Below are positions 12,431 to 24,601 of a stretch of 64,000 nucleotides of DNA, one piece after another. The notes beneath the pieces are model-generated. The model made no database searches, had not been told where the DNA came from, and saw only the letters and a list, made by a program, of their open reading frames with translations. Source of the DNA: Mytilus californianus. Taxonomy: Eukaryota > Mollusca > Bivalvia > Mytilida > Mytilidae. Each line of letters begins with the position of its first letter. Within the stretch, counting starts at the first letter, position 1. The stretch lies in the NCBI RefSeq assembly GCF_021869535.1, contig NW_026262734.1, forward strand, positions 108,411,088 to 108,475,087, given 5' to 3'. A program made the translations under genes and the position numbers.

Positions 12431-13900
12431 ACGTACAAATGTACCACTTTTTCAAGTTAAACTTAAAACTATAAAACATTACATGCTTTTTATTACAACC
12501 GGAAATTTTACTCAACACAATAACACTTAAACAAAATGAAGGAAATTCATTTTTTTTAGATAAAAGAAGGGTCTATCTAGTTTTGAGATATACATGAACA
12601 AATTTCAGGCATTTGTTTTGTCATTCTGTTCTTTTTTTTTAAATTGACCTGACAAAATCCTTGATCGGAGAAAATGACCTATATACGGGAAAAAGTAGAT
12701 TTTCTCCATGGCTGAATGAGGAAGTATATTGTGTAGGTGTACGAAATGCAAGTAAATGTTTATTGATTTGTCCAATAATGTATATAAATCAAATATTTAA
12801 ACAAAGTTTAATCATATGCGGAGAAGTTCCTTCATGTACTTTTGTTTTTTTACCTTCAAAATGTTCATAGTACATAAGGATAAGAAATATTTTTTTTGTA
12901 ATGTTTTGTTTACTTAATTGAGGAAAATACGTCCATTCATTCCGATTTTTTTTAATACAGCTTTACATTAAAACATTAAAATATGGTTGTTGTTTTTTTT
13001 TTGGAGGGGGGGGGGGGGGGGGTTGGGGGTGGTTATTATGGACATTGTTCATAACTTTAAATTCGAAATTATTATTGCTATCTTTTTTATATTATGTTAT
13101 AATTCATATTTACATTTTCCAAGAATTAGATACATAAAAATAGAAACTGTATTTCATCCCACGCATGTAATACGGCAACACGGAATGAAAGAGCAAACTA
13201 CATAAAATATTAATCACTGACAGATAGATGACACATAGATCAACATGCATCTCAATGAACAAGCAAATCTACTATTTTTCAGGATCGTATTCGACTCCAG
13301 AAAGTTGACATTTGTTAATATATGTCGCCTGCAAAGCCGGATTTAAGGGTAGGTGGGAGGTTCATGGTCCCCTGGCCTCCCTTATGGAGATAAATTTATG
13401 GATAATTCATAGAAATTTATATGCCCCACGTCCCACTAAAAGGTGCACAATGGCTTTATATGATGCAATTTCAGAGAGATTTCTTCAATTTCTTGTTTGG
13501 GGTTTTGGAAAGGGGATTGGAATGCGTACTGAAGTATGTAATGTTTTGCTGAAGGAAATCGTGATTATTATTCTGATCAAAACTCAAAATAGGAGGTGCA
13601 CAATAGAAATATATATTTAATATTATGCGAAGAATGCTAGAAAGTTGCATTCAATTGTAATAAGGGGTTGAGGAGAGGGTTCAGATAATAAAAAATTGGT
13701 ATCCCCTTAACAAAGATATGGTTAAGCCATTTTGTCTTTTCATTCACAATCTTGGAACAAGCAGTCATCATGCATTAATCTTAACATTCATTCAGCTGAA
13801 AAATCATTTTGTATCGTTTATGGTTACCAACTACTAATAGGATGTAATCGATATTCATCAAAATGAATAAAATCATCATAGATACCAAGATTGACATTTT
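12431..13900. other. AT-rich sequence with a G17 tract, no gene seen
   Basis: A run of 17 G lies at 13006-13022, followed by TTGGGGGTGG. The longest open frame (13312-13620) has no recognisable domain. Confidence 0.4.
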
Positions 13901-13904
13901 ATAT

Positions 13905-14160
13905 TTGCGCCAGACTCACCAGTGACGCTCGAATAAAAAAAGTTAAAAAGTCAAAATAAAGTACGAAGTTGAAGAGCACTGACGACCAAAATTCCTAAAA
14001 GTTTTGCAAAATACAGCTTAGGTTATCTATTCCTGAGGTAGAAAAGCATTAGTATTTCAAACATTGAAAGTTTTGTAAGCAGTTAATTTACAAATTATTA
14101 TAAACATATCAATGATAACCCAAGTCAACACAGAAGTGCTTAAAACTGTGCTGATGATAC
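13905..14160 (+). repeat. CACCAGTGACGCTC dispersed repeat
   Basis: Shares CTCACCAGTGACGCTC, GAAGAGCACTGACGACC and GGTTATCTATTCCTGAGGTA with the copy at 38915-39180. Confidence 0.7.
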
Positions 14161-14933
14161 ACTATGGGAATTAAAACTCCACCAGCAGTGGCATCGAATA
14201 ATGAAGATTATAACAAAATGAGATATATAGATAAACTACTTGCAAGTTTCCTTCTGGACCACTTTCTCAAAACGTTGTCAAACAAATGGATAAATAAGAG
14301 GGGAACAATGCCCTCGTTAACCGTAGATTCTTTGCAAATTTTGTTGTAATGCAGTCTGTTGTTAACGAAAATTTGGAACACAGGCTGCTGATCTATTTTT
14401 TGGACATATTGCTTCTTCGTCGCCTTTTGCAAAATAATGTTTTACACATGAAAAGTTTATAGTCAGTCATGTAAATGTTAATTTTCATTCTATAAAAAGA
14501 CTGAAAATGATCAGTTGTTTTATATCAAAGATCCCTAGACCGACCTTTTTTTATTCCGTCAAGTTGAAAATTCAGTTGGTTTGATATGCAAAGTAACATC
14601 AATGTAAGCATACTAGAACACCAGTCGTATAATTTTCACGTTTTTCTATCAAACAACCAACCCTTAACATCGTAGTTACTATCAAAGAACAATTTTATAA
14701 ATTCTATCTGTTTAAATTGACCAGTGCTTGAGTGTATCAAATTATGAATCTTTTACTTTTGATGAAAAGATCTCCATATACTCATTTTAACTTAAATTTA
14801 TACCGTTTTGCCGAAGCAATAAACAAAATAAGACTCACATAAATGTTTATAACACCTATGATCGGATAAAGGTTTATTTTTGACTTATGGAAGTGCAATG
14901 ACAAAAATCTGTTTACTTTTAATTGTTTTCCAG

Positions 14934-15073
14934 TCGATAAATCATGGATTGGGAAAAAGGCTTTTGCAAAAAATAGAGCACAGATTGTGAAGAACTTAGC
15001 AAATCCAAACAATGTGGCTGACTCTCTTTTTAGTGATGGAGTATTTACAGAGGAAATGAGAGATGAAGTACAA
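14934..15073 (+). CDS. Caspase exon: N-terminal half of CARD
   Basis: Acceptor TTTTCCAG ends at 14933 and donor GTAAGA starts at 15074. After two bases completing a split codon, the frame from 14936 reads 46 codons without a stop, including AQIVKNL and GVFTEEMRDEVQ. This is the helix pattern of a CARD (homotypic adaptor-binding domain). The exon ends in phase 0. It starts inside a codon, so an upstream coding exon must exist; I could not identify it among the repeats before 14.9 kb. Confidence 0.8.
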
Positions 15074-16198
15074 GTAAGATTTTTCGTAATCAAAATTTTA
15101 TTTTGCACATTTATCGGAATACAAGTTAACAAATTCAATTGTGTCCCTGGTAGTCGCGCAATGCATTGTGTATTTGTCATCTTCATAACTTGCTGATGGC
15201 TAAATAAAAGTATACCTTACTTCAGTGTCTGAGAAATTGTGCTTTTTGTTTAACTCAATTTTGCACTTAGAGCCAATGTGATCTGTGTGTAAGATCTTTT
15301 GGTAGAAAACAAGCTTCCTCTTTGAATCCACCGGCCTGCATCATCTTTTAAAGTTCACACCTGTTGGTATAAGGGGAGGTAAAGGGAAGTATAATAAATT
15401 TACTCAGATTCTTGTCATTCGTCTGATGTTTGGTATTTAAGATGTATTCCCTTGAATGTGACTGTTGTAGGAAATTTACCTAGCATTTCATTACAGAACG
15501 TATTTTTTGTGTCATAAACTTATATCTTGGACGTTTCAAAGCACAGTTCTGTTTTTTTTTATTTGGTTTCCAATGAAGTATTTTTGAAAACTTCAGGTGA
15601 CCTGGTTACTATTAAGCTTGTTAAGAGGAGTAATACGGACGAAAATATGCTTGGTTTAATTCCGATGATGGTTATTTTTTTTTTGTATTTCAGTCCTGGA
15701 TTTGATTCAACTTGAGTCATGCCAAGTATTTCTTTTTTTTTCCAAACACAGACATATTCTGCACAAAGAATTCAAATTTAACAATGATTTATAGGGAAAA
15801 CAATGGCGGTATCATCCCTATTTATTGAATATTCACATCAACCTTTGACCTCGTATGGTATGTACGTTTTGAAATTTCATGCTATTTAACAGAAATATAA
15901 AAACAAATAATATCCAGAGTGAATGAGTCTCAAAACCACTTGCCATTTTATTCCGAAAGGTTCCTTCTTATAATAATCTGCAATCGGCCTTGACCTAATA
16001 ACGTTTTCCTTAAACACAAAAGTACGAGAGATCGTATCAAAACCTCCTTTGTTCATATCCAGTTTCAAGGAATAGTGGCGATAAATTGAAAAACCGAATT
16101 CAGAATTAAGTAATAAAAGTATAATATAAATCTGTATTTGGTTTTTAAATGAGTGGGTTTGAGAGCTTTCTCATAGTTTTTTATCATATTTTTTGTAG

Positions 16199-16378
16199 CA
16201 AGAACCTGAAACAGAAAAGAAGAACAGAATATACTTGATACTCTTCACAGGCGAGGTCAACGTAGTGTATAAAGTCTTTACAATGCTTTCCAAGAAACTG
16301 GGAATGATCATTTGGCAGATCTGTTACTCCCCTATGCTAAGATTATCGAACAAAAAGAGAATTTTAATGACCCCAAAG
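16199..16378 (+). pseudogene. Caspase exon: C-terminal half of CARD, frameshifted with in-frame stop
   Basis: Acceptor TTTTTTGTAG ends at 16198 and donor AAAG|GTATAA follows 16378. Continuing phase 0 from the previous exon reads QEPETEKKNR. The CARD then continues one frame over as LDTLHRRGQRS, so the frame changes between about 16225 and 16236. In that second frame a TAA at 16270-16272 interrupts before SLYNAFQETGNDHLADLLLP, which is typical C-terminal CARD sequence. The exon ends in phase 1. Two independent lesions in 180 bp argue for decay. Confidence 0.75.
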
Positions 16379-16500
16379 GTATAAATAATAAGCATAGTTT
16401 GGACTATTGTTACAGTTAAACGTACCGAAACTGAAGCTTAAGGTTTTATTATGAAACTTGATTGTTTTAACAGATTATTGAGGAGGAAAGATTATAAATG

Positions 16501-16608
16501 ATACTCCGTAAATTTTATGGACACCATCACGAATTAGTTGATCTGTACGATGTGTCTGTATCGAAACTAACTAATGACATTTTTATCACGTCTAAGATTG
16601 TGGTTTAA
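16501..16608 (+). pseudogene. RT C-terminal relic (KFYGHHHELVD) in caspase intron
   Basis: A 35-codon open frame reads LRKFYGHHHELVDLYDVSVS, then KLTNDIF. The same block appears at 22774-22883, 35980-36100 and 47598-47665. In the longer copies it follows RT and DKRDDFxFPIV segments, so I read it as the tail of a bivalve RT-encoding element. Only the tail remains here. Confidence 0.6.
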
Positions 16609-16879
16609 TATCTATGTCGTCTGTCTGCTAGCTAAGTACCGAACGTGACTTATTCCTGTGATTGGTATCGTCAAAATAACTGTATTAAATTCGAGATTGC
16701 ATGTTCGTTACGTAAGTAAGTGAGTCACTGTTTATGGTGTCTGTCGGTGATGCAAGATGTTTTTTGTTGCGGTTTGCATGTTGTGTCGACTATTATATTA
16801 TTTGTTTCTGCGTTTTTCTGTGATGAGTTAGCTTGTGTGTGTTTGTGCAGTATTTCTGTAATGTAGTGTTGTCATTTCA

Positions 16880-17010
16880 GCAATATTTTTTTAACATTGT
16901 CATTTAAAGCGGTAGGTTTGGCTAGCCATAAAACCAGGTTCAACCCACAACTTTTTATTAAAATGAGTTGTACCAAGTCAGGAATATGGCAGTTGTTATC
17001 AAATAGCTAT
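16880..17010 (+). repeat. Fragment of the TACCAAGTCAGGAATATG repeat
   Basis: Contains TTGGCTAGCCATAAAACCAG and GTACCAAGTCAGGAATATGG, shared with copies near 28270, 35730 and 36340 and, in reverse, 31200 and 38680. Confidence 0.65.
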
Positions 17011-17994
17011 TTTCTTATTTTCTATGTATGGTTGCGTTTGATTTTGTTGCACTTCAGTGGTCCTGTATTTTCCCTCGGTTTTAGTAATCCGGATATGTTT
17101 TCTTTCAATCGATTCATGACTTTTGAACACCGGTATACTACTATTGCCTTTATTTAAGGCTTTTCTTATATTATGGACATTTGTTTCATTCTCCACTGTT
17201 GAATAGCAAACGTTGACTCTAAACAACACAGTAGCATTCAGTGGCCATTGAGCTTTCATCATCCGTTAACTTTGTGAAAAAATAAAGCACATGTATTATA
17301 TACATTTATCATACATAGGAATCTATTTTAACAGAACTGTATTATGCATCTTTAAGGTGACTATCTTCATATATATCTAAAGTCCAATAGCGTAAAATGT
17401 AAAATAACAAAAATACCTAACCCCGAGGAAAATTTAAAACGGAAAGTCCGTAATCTAATGGCAAAATCTGTAAATTGACCCTCTGTATTTGTAATAACAA
17501 CAAACTAAATGTATTTATTAAAAACAAAATAACATACTTAAATCTAAGATATTCGTGAAAATAGTAGTTAAACATATTATTGGATTACTAGATTTATATG
17601 TTTTTGGATTTTCTTAATTGTATGACAGGAGCCACGCCCAGCACGGTGAATAGTTGACATAGTGTCGCATGTTATAAGTCTAACACTAGAAATTGTGCTT
17701 TGCAATGACCCCGAACTTCAAGTGTGTAATTGCCACTCATAATAGGTTCTAGGCGCCAGTTGGTATCTGGTGGACATCTGTGTCATTAGAAATCATACCC
17801 TATCTTTGATAGAGAGTTGCTTCCTACAAGGAAGCTATTGAACCTACAATAACTTCCTTTATTTCAACAGACTAGTTAACAATAAGGTCCTGTATCATAT
17901 ACATATATTACAACATAAAGTATGAAATTCAATAATAAAAATTACTAAAACAAATGTTAAACTGTTTTACTGTTATTTGGTTTAAACAGAATAT

Positions 17995-18065
17995 TCTGTA
18001 TCTGCTCTGTGGTCGGGTTGTCGTCTCTTTGACATATTACCTATTTCCATTCTCAATTTTATTCA
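17995..18065 (+). repeat. 3' fragment of the GTCGGGTTGTTGT repeat
   Basis: Reads TCTGTGGTCGGGTTGTCGTC and ends CCATTCTCAATTTTATT, as in other copies. Confidence 0.6.
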
Positions 18066-18589
18066 ATAGTATGTGTTTTTTCATAAAGATTGAGCTTTTA
18101 TCGCATTGTTTTAAATTTGTAGAAATATTGTTCCATTTTATACTTGCAGATAAGGAGGGTTTATAGTATAAGGCTCTGGTTCTTGAAACATAAAACAATT
18201 ACTTTGCCTTGTTTTTCTATAACTTACCTGATGCGTGGTGAACTCATGTGCTGCAGAAGTGTAAGCAGTTTCTGCTACACCTGTTACAAATCATGCAAGT
18301 TCAAATGCTTAGTTAGTCTCATTAGTCTCCTCGAGGAAAGATGATGGGATTGTAGTTATACGTCGAATTTATCCGAGGTCATTTTGTAGGACCTATATTC
18401 CACCAATTCGTGATGTCGTCCGTAAAACTTTCGAAAGGACGAATTCAACTACATGAATTCGATGATTCTATGTCATTCATTTGAAATCATTTATTAAAAA
18501 AGCAATTAATTAATGAACGAGTTGCTCAAAGTTTTCAACAACGTCACTGTTTTAGAATAATGTAGAAAGATAGAACATTTTTTCTTCAG

Positions 18590-18607
18590 ATAATGCTACA
18601 GAGAGAG
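18590..18607 (+). other. Possible 18-bp microexon of the caspase linker
   Basis: TTTTTTCTTCAG precedes 18590 and GTAAAC follows 18607, framing an 18-bp segment reading DNATER if joined to the phase-1 end of the CARD exon. It keeps phase 1, so it does not repair the mismatch with the phase-0 exon at 19136. It could be a chance acceptor/donor pair. Confidence 0.15.
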
Positions 18608-18878
18608 GTAAACTACATGAAGCTCATATACTTTATTTTTTTTTAAAATTATTTCGCCATGACATTAATGACAGAGGAATTTCAGAAATGGTTCAGTTGT
18701 TAACCATTTGTTCTAGGTTAATATAGTGGAGTATTTGGTTAAGTCAATTATTATGGCAATTCCTTTTTTGAATTTACCTTGGAGTACGTTTTTTTGTGTT
18801 TATACTTTTATTTCATGAAAATCTCTTGATCCATATATACATAATATTTTACTTAGACCACGGTTTGTTTATAATTAA

Positions 18879-19070
18879 TACTATGGATTCATTATTATTC
18901 GTTGGATACCAACTTTCGAGGGTTTCGTGGGTATAGGTGAACCACGAAATACAAATTTCTATAAAGGTGTACCAGACTTTGGCTGAACCACGAAATAACA
19001 TATCTACGAAGATGCAAGATTTCCGCAATCCACAAAAAAATTGATACCTACGAAAATAAAATCCACAGTA
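18879..19070. mobile_element. MITE with ~35-bp imperfect TIRs and TA ends
   Basis: The left end TACTATGGATTCATTATTA with CGTTGGATACCAACTTTCG is an imperfect inverse of the right end ATTGATACCTACGAAAAT and AAATCCACAGTA. It lies in the intron just before the caspase linker exon. TA at both ends fits a TA target duplication (Tc1/mariner-like, inferred). Confidence 0.65.
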
Positions 19071-19135
19071 GTAAACAATCAACGCAGAAGCATGGATATT
19101 GCGATGTAATTGATAGTTCACATCTTGTTTTTCAG

Positions 19136-19237
19136 CATGATCACCCGAAAAAAAGTGAACATACAACCATGGAGGAGCATGGAGTTTTCAAAATAAAAGA
19201 CCTAAAAAGTCCTCTATTGCACGACTATAACAAAGAA
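19136..19237 (+). CDS. Caspase exon: linker between CARD and p20
   Basis: Acceptor TTGTTTTTCAG ends at 19135 and donor GAA|GTATGC follows 19237. The 102-bp exon holds 34 codons with no stop, ending SPLLHDYNKE, and joins in phase 0 to DVYRLCGEKRGKV at 20923, giving a continuous caspase N-terminal p20 boundary. The previous traced exon ends in phase 1 and this one starts in phase 0, so either an exon is missing from the model or the reading frame is broken between them. Confidence 0.65.
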
Positions 19238-19904
19238 GTATGCAATTAATTGCACTTTTGTTACCTTTCCTGCCACCAATTATTATCACCCTGTATTGAT
19301 ATAGGTAGCTTTGATATTTTATGCAAAACGATTGTTTGTTGAAAAGGTTGTTATCTTATAATTTAACATTAGAAGCGATGATTGATCTTTTTTATATCGC
19401 AGTTTGTTAACGTCTTGTAGCATCTCTTAAACAAAATGGGTAGATTGAAAAAAAAATTGAGATTTGCGAGACATGACTTTTTTTTTTTGTACTGGTGATT
19501 TGAAATTAATCGTTTTTGCAAAATATGCCCAGTAACTGAATTACTGGGTCGATATCACGCTGATGGAAAGTTAGTTATCTAATATAGCTTCTAATTTTTA
19601 TTTTGGTTTTTTTTCCATCACAACTAACAAATATTTAGGATAAAGCTTTCATGATAAAGACATATCAAGAAAACCGCTTTGGATGTACACAATTTTCCAA
19701 GTGTAATTTTTATTTACTAGCACTGAATTAGTTCCACTAGGTATCATCAGCTCAGTAATCAGTGTTTTTATACTGACATGATTTATAATCTACATTTTTT
19801 GAAGTCCTCTTTGATATTTTGAAATTGTTTAAATAAGTAAAAACACTGGTGGATAGTTGTCGCTGTGGCATCAATACCATATCTCCTTAATTTCATAAAG
19901 TATT

Positions 19905-20227
19905 CTAGGTACCATTAAAACGTTTTATCCCGCTGCAAATGTTTGCACCTGTCCTAAGTCAGGAATCTGATTATAGTAGTTGTCGTCTGTTTATGTAGTT
20001 CATACGTGTTTCTCGTTTCTCGTTTTTATTTAGATTAGACCGTTGGTTTTTCCGTTTGAATGGTTTTACACTAGTAATTATTTGGGGCCCTTTATAGCTT
20101 GCTGTTCGGTATAACCAATGCTCCGTGTGGAAGGCCGTACCTTGACCTATAATGGTTTACTTTTATAAATTGTAACTTGGATGGAGAGTTGTCTCATTGG
20201 CAATCATACCACATCTTCCTTTATCTA
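19905..20227 (+). repeat. GTTGTCTCATTGG dispersed repeat in caspase intron
   Basis: Runs GGTACCATTAAAACGTTTTA, GTCCTAAGTCAGGAATCTG, GAATGGTTTTACACTAGTAA, and ends at GAGTTGTCTCATTGGCAATC. Same orientation as 585-1240, opposite to the 21821 and 29452 copies. Confidence 0.8.
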
Positions 20228-20922
20228 GTCCCTAAGGCAAATTTGACTTTAGATGTTCTTTTTGGTCATAATACTCCTATTACGTCTATGTGTTTTACAT
20301 CTATGCGGATAATGGCTTTCAATGGTTGGAAGTTCCTGATGAAGGTCAATTGGGAAAAGCGCTTCGTACGCATGTCATTTATATAGAAATATTCTTATTT
20401 ACATGGCTAGTTTTTGTTTTCTACTTTGTGTTTTGTGTACTGTTGTTTGTGTTTTTGTTTTTGTTTTTTTGCCTTTTTTGCATGGCGTTGTCAGTTCATA
20501 TTTTTAAAATTTCCTTTAAGTATTAGTCGCCTCACTTTCTGAATAAAAAAATAAGATTCTAATTCTGTCAGGAATTGTTGAGCTGAAACGATATCGACTT
20601 TGCTGCTTAGACCTTCAAATTGTGTCCAAACGCTACTAACTATTTATATGTAATTATGAAATAATGAAGCAAAACGTTAATATCGATCTTACATGTTATA
20701 GGTTATTTCTGACAAACATGTATGTGCGATAAAACGTTACTATAGTTTTTCGTTATTCACGATACTGAATTAAGATGACTGTTGATAAATAAATTATTAT
20801 GCTCCATATATCAAGTACGATATACTAGTATATGAATACGTTGATACGCGAGTTGCTATATAAAAGGGTGAACTGTTAATTTAATACATCAAAATAATTT
20901 TGGAAAACATTGCTTTATACAG

Positions 20923-21093
20923 GATGTCTATAGACTTTGTGGAGAAAAACGAGGAAAGGTCTTTATAATGAATAAAAGATTTTTAAAAACATCATGGGAA
21001 AGAGAAGGCTCAGATGCCGATGTAACAAACCTGACAGATTTATTCCAACAGTTGCATTTTGAAGTTGTCACAAAGACTGATACACCAGCAAAG
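20923..21093 (+). CDS. Caspase exon: N-terminal part of p20 large subunit
   Basis: Acceptor TTTATACAG ends at 20922 and donor AAG|GTGAGG follows 21093. The 57 codons are open: the first strand reads RGKVFIMN, followed by W-E-R-E-G-S-D-A-D (Arg at 21001-21003; this R-x-G-S-D segment carries the Arg that binds the substrate Asp) and LTDLFQQLHFEVV, the usual first helix and second strand of the caspase fold. Both ends are phase 0. No lesion seen. Confidence 0.85.
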
Positions 21094-21820
21094 GTGAGGA
21101 CTATAGCTACAAAGTAAACAATCTTTGTCAAGTGATATGGTCAATACTAAATCATTTAATTGAATTTATATTCTCCTACTATTACAGTAGGATTTTTTTC
21201 CCGGTCAGAAAGACCGTCAGTTAGTAGGTCCTTCACGTACCTGTGTAAAGTTTGGGTACAAGGTAGTTTACAATGACGTTGTGATCATGTTAACTTGAAA
21301 TTTAGTACACCTGTTTATTGAAGGAAGTGAACTTTAAAAAAGAAAACGATAGTAATGACATGATAATAAGAAACTGAGGTTCCTATTCCAAGCAGGCACA
21401 GTGTTGATAAGCGTACGGTTCATTTTGATGATACAGCTACTCATGTATTCAAATGCTTATACATTGTAAGTTTTTCAGTTTTTTAATTTCTGAAATTTAT
21501 AGTTTTGCTGTTCACTGACCATACATCAGGTTAAAGTTTCGGGTTAAGGAAGTTAAAAATGAAGTTTGATTTTTTTTTTTGATTTTTTCAACTTTTTTTT
21601 TTGTTAATTTGAGTTTTTACCAATATTTTGTGGTATACTAGACATTCAATTAATAACGAGAGTAGGGCATGTTGTGCAATTTACACTTATTCGGTTTTTT
21701 TTTCTTTCGTTTAATACTAATAAGGTTATACCTACTCATGACTTAAATAACATTATTTAGAAGCATGATTTTTTTTCTCGACAATATTATTGTAATTTTG
21801 TACACACGTTTATTGTAGGT

Positions 21821-22200
21821 AGATATAAGAAGATGTGGTATGAGTGCGAATGAGACAACTCTCTATCCAAGACACAATTTGCAAAAGTAAACCATTATAG
21901 GTCAAAGTACGATCTTCAACACGGAGCCTTGGCTCACTTAGAACAGCAAGCTATAAAGGGCCCCACAAATTACTAGTGTTAAACCATTCAAACGGGAAAA
22001 CCAACCGTCTAATATATATAAAAAACGAGAAACGAGAAACACTTATGAACCACAACAAACGACAACTACTGTACATCAGATGTTTCCTGACTTAGAACAG
22101 TTGCAAACAAATGCAGCGGGTTTGAACGTTTTAATGGTACCAAACCTTCAGCATTGTCTGAAACAATAGTGTAACATCACACTATGAATTTAAATGACTG
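21821..22200 (-). repeat. GTTGTCTCATTGG dispersed repeat, inverted copy
   Basis: Starts AGATATAAGAAGATGTGGTA and runs to TGAAACAATAGTGTAACATC. It forms a potential inverted pair with 19905-20227, flanking the p20 exon at 20923-21093. Confidence 0.8.
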
Positions 22201-22687
22201 AAAACAATCAGTAGAGGTCTGATAAATTAGAAAATGTTTTAAAGACACAGTATTAAGAAATAAAGGTTCCTACTCCGCCATGTAGTCTAATATATGTGTT
22301 ATTCAATCTTGAGTTGTGCAGTATTTTCTGGGTTGTTGATCGTCTATTCATTTTCTAGTCATGGCGCTATCTCTTCTTCTGACGCATATTTTTACCTTTC
22401 CCATCTGGTACCGTTTTCTGTTTTAACATTTCATATAGCAACATTCAGAAAACACCTGCTAATTAATAACGATATTTAGCCTAGTCATATAGAAGTTCGA
22501 CTTAACATCTTTCAAAAGTTCTTTGCACCAATCAAACATAACTCTTTTCTACAAATATGGGTACTATTGTTTTATATCATAAAAGATATGGAAGAACCAC
22601 ATTGATTCCAAATACTAGTACAGCAAGGATGGTACCAACAAATTGCTAATTTTCTAAAACATTTTTTTTAGTATTGTGGATGGGTTG

Positions 22688-22883
22688 TTTTCCAATAGGT
22701 ACTTATTGTGCACCCATTTTGGCAGACTTAATTTTGCACTGATATGAACTAAGATTCATGTTCCAATAGAGTAACGAGGAAGAACGACTGAAATCGACAG
22801 TACATGAGTTTGACGGTCACCATTACAAATTGGTTGACCGATACGATATCTTTGTGTCTGAACTTATGTATCTTCAGTCTTAG
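22688..22883 (+). pseudogene. RT relic: PIGTYCAPILADL motif plus C-terminal tail
   Basis: The frame at about 22688-22740 reads FPIGTYCAPILADLILH, close to the G-I-P-M-G-T-N-C-A-P motif of RTs. After a gap it reads EERLKSTVHEFDGHHYKLVD and RYDIFVSELM to TAG at 22881-22883. The polymerase core between is deleted. It lies in the intron before the QACRG exon. Confidence 0.65.
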
Positions 22884-23461
22884 ATCTTTCATTACCACAA
22901 TCGTCGTATAATCTGGAAATTTACCACTTGTGTCTTATTCCCCATTTTGTCATTGTGACTGAGTAATAATTAACATGGCGAATGATGTATATATAGCAGA
23001 TAGCCGCTTTCAACGTCGACTTCATACGATTCCCTTAGTTTGTTTTAGTTACATATATTTGTAATCTTAATCGTTTTCTGAGATTTTATCGTTGGTAAAT
23101 TACTGTTGCTTTGATACAGAGATCACATATCTTCCAGAAGAAACGATATGGTAATTTTGTTTTTGATTCTATTATGAACCTCTTTGAAGGAGGGTTGCTG
23201 AAAACAAGTAAAATAATGAGCGAAAGATTTATTTGTTTTAAAAAATACATACACTACATTCATTATTCACCTCAAAGAAAAAATATCACCATGACATTTC
23301 ATTTTACAAACATTATTTAGAAATTAGTCTTAATCGTGGAATCGTCACCAACCGTATCAATGGTGGTTGTTTTTTCATAAGCCTATAAAGAGATTTTCAA
23401 AAATTTGCCAGGATATGTTTCATGATATCAATTGATTATTTATTTGTCGATATTACTGCAG

Positions 23462-23683
23462 AAAATGTTCGACTTTTTAGTTGAAGAAAGAGACAAAATA
23501 GAGAATTGGGAGGAAGTTGATTGTATTATTCTAATCATAATGAGACATGGGGAATGTGGGTATATTTACGGAAACGACGCCAAACAATTAAACTAACAGA
23601 TCTCACAGACGTGTTTGATTCAGATCATCGCATTGGTTTACATGACAAACCAAGATTAGTATTTGTTCAAGCTTGTCGAGGAG
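23462..23683 (+). pseudogene. Caspase exon: catalytic p20 segment with His and QACRG, frameshifted
   Basis: Acceptor TATTACTGCAG ends at 23461 and donor GGAG|GTAATG follows 23683. The frame from 23462 gives KMFDFLVEERDK and IILIIMRHGECGYIYG. His at 23546-23548 is the catalytic His, but Arg replaces the usual Ser of M-S-H-G. At about 23585-23587 one base is missing: the first frame meets TAA at 23594-23596, while the frame from 23587 continues IKLTDLTDVFDSDH and ends LVFVQACRGG, with the catalytic Cys codon at 23674-23676. Phase-1 end. Confidence 0.85.
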
Positions 23684-24601
23684 GTAATGCGACATGAAAA
23701 ATCACAAGATGATTATTTTTTGAAATAAATTAAATCGAGTTTGAATATATGTAGAAAAAAGACGGGATTTTGGCTTGGCCAATTTGATAATATCCGTGGT
23801 GTTCTATAACACAGTAAAAAGGTACAAAACATAGACATCACATATCAATGAATTTCTACGAAGTCTATCGTTTGTTTTACGAAGATCAAACTGAAAATTA
23901 AGTTAGTCAAGCTTAAAATACAACCTACGGATAACTCCCTTCTAGGGAAAAATGATCAAAAAGAAATTAATTATTACTTTTATGTTTTACGTAAACACAA
24001 CACAGTTTTAGCTTAATTTAAATTTCGAAACTTTTAGTCACTTGCTAGGAACTCGAGATTTACAACAGCGAAAATCATATCTGCATTCTAAAAGCCTTAG
24101 AGACAATTAATCACAAAAAACACGTCATAAAATTAAGATGACATCAAAACATTTTCAAACTCATTATTTTGGTACTTTTTGGTCATAGCACTCCTCATGT
24201 ATTAAGATATATGTACTCCTTTTGCACTCCTTTTTTTTTGGTATGAGCGTTTTTTATAGAGCTTGATCAAGGAAAAACTGTGGAAACGCCAATATGTTCA
24301 CAGTGGTAATATTATTTTTAGGAACAGTAGTAATATTATTTTTAGGAAATGTCATTTTCTAATCAACTAAGAGCCATAATACTTCCTGAATGAGCAAAAT
24401 AAAAATCATTATAATCGAACTTGATCTAAATATTTCCATCGGTTACAATACATTTTCAAAATTTGAAAAAGCATTGGTTAACACATGTAAATTTAAAGCT
24501 ATTGTACGGAAACGTCATAAAGTGACATTTTCCTATAAATCATAGACCAGAACTCCTAAATGACAAAAGTAGAAATCACCATTAATGACATTGACCTCAA
24601 T

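Noticed and set aside
13312..13620. 102-codon plus frame
   Set aside because: No domain and a composition like translated non-coding DNA.
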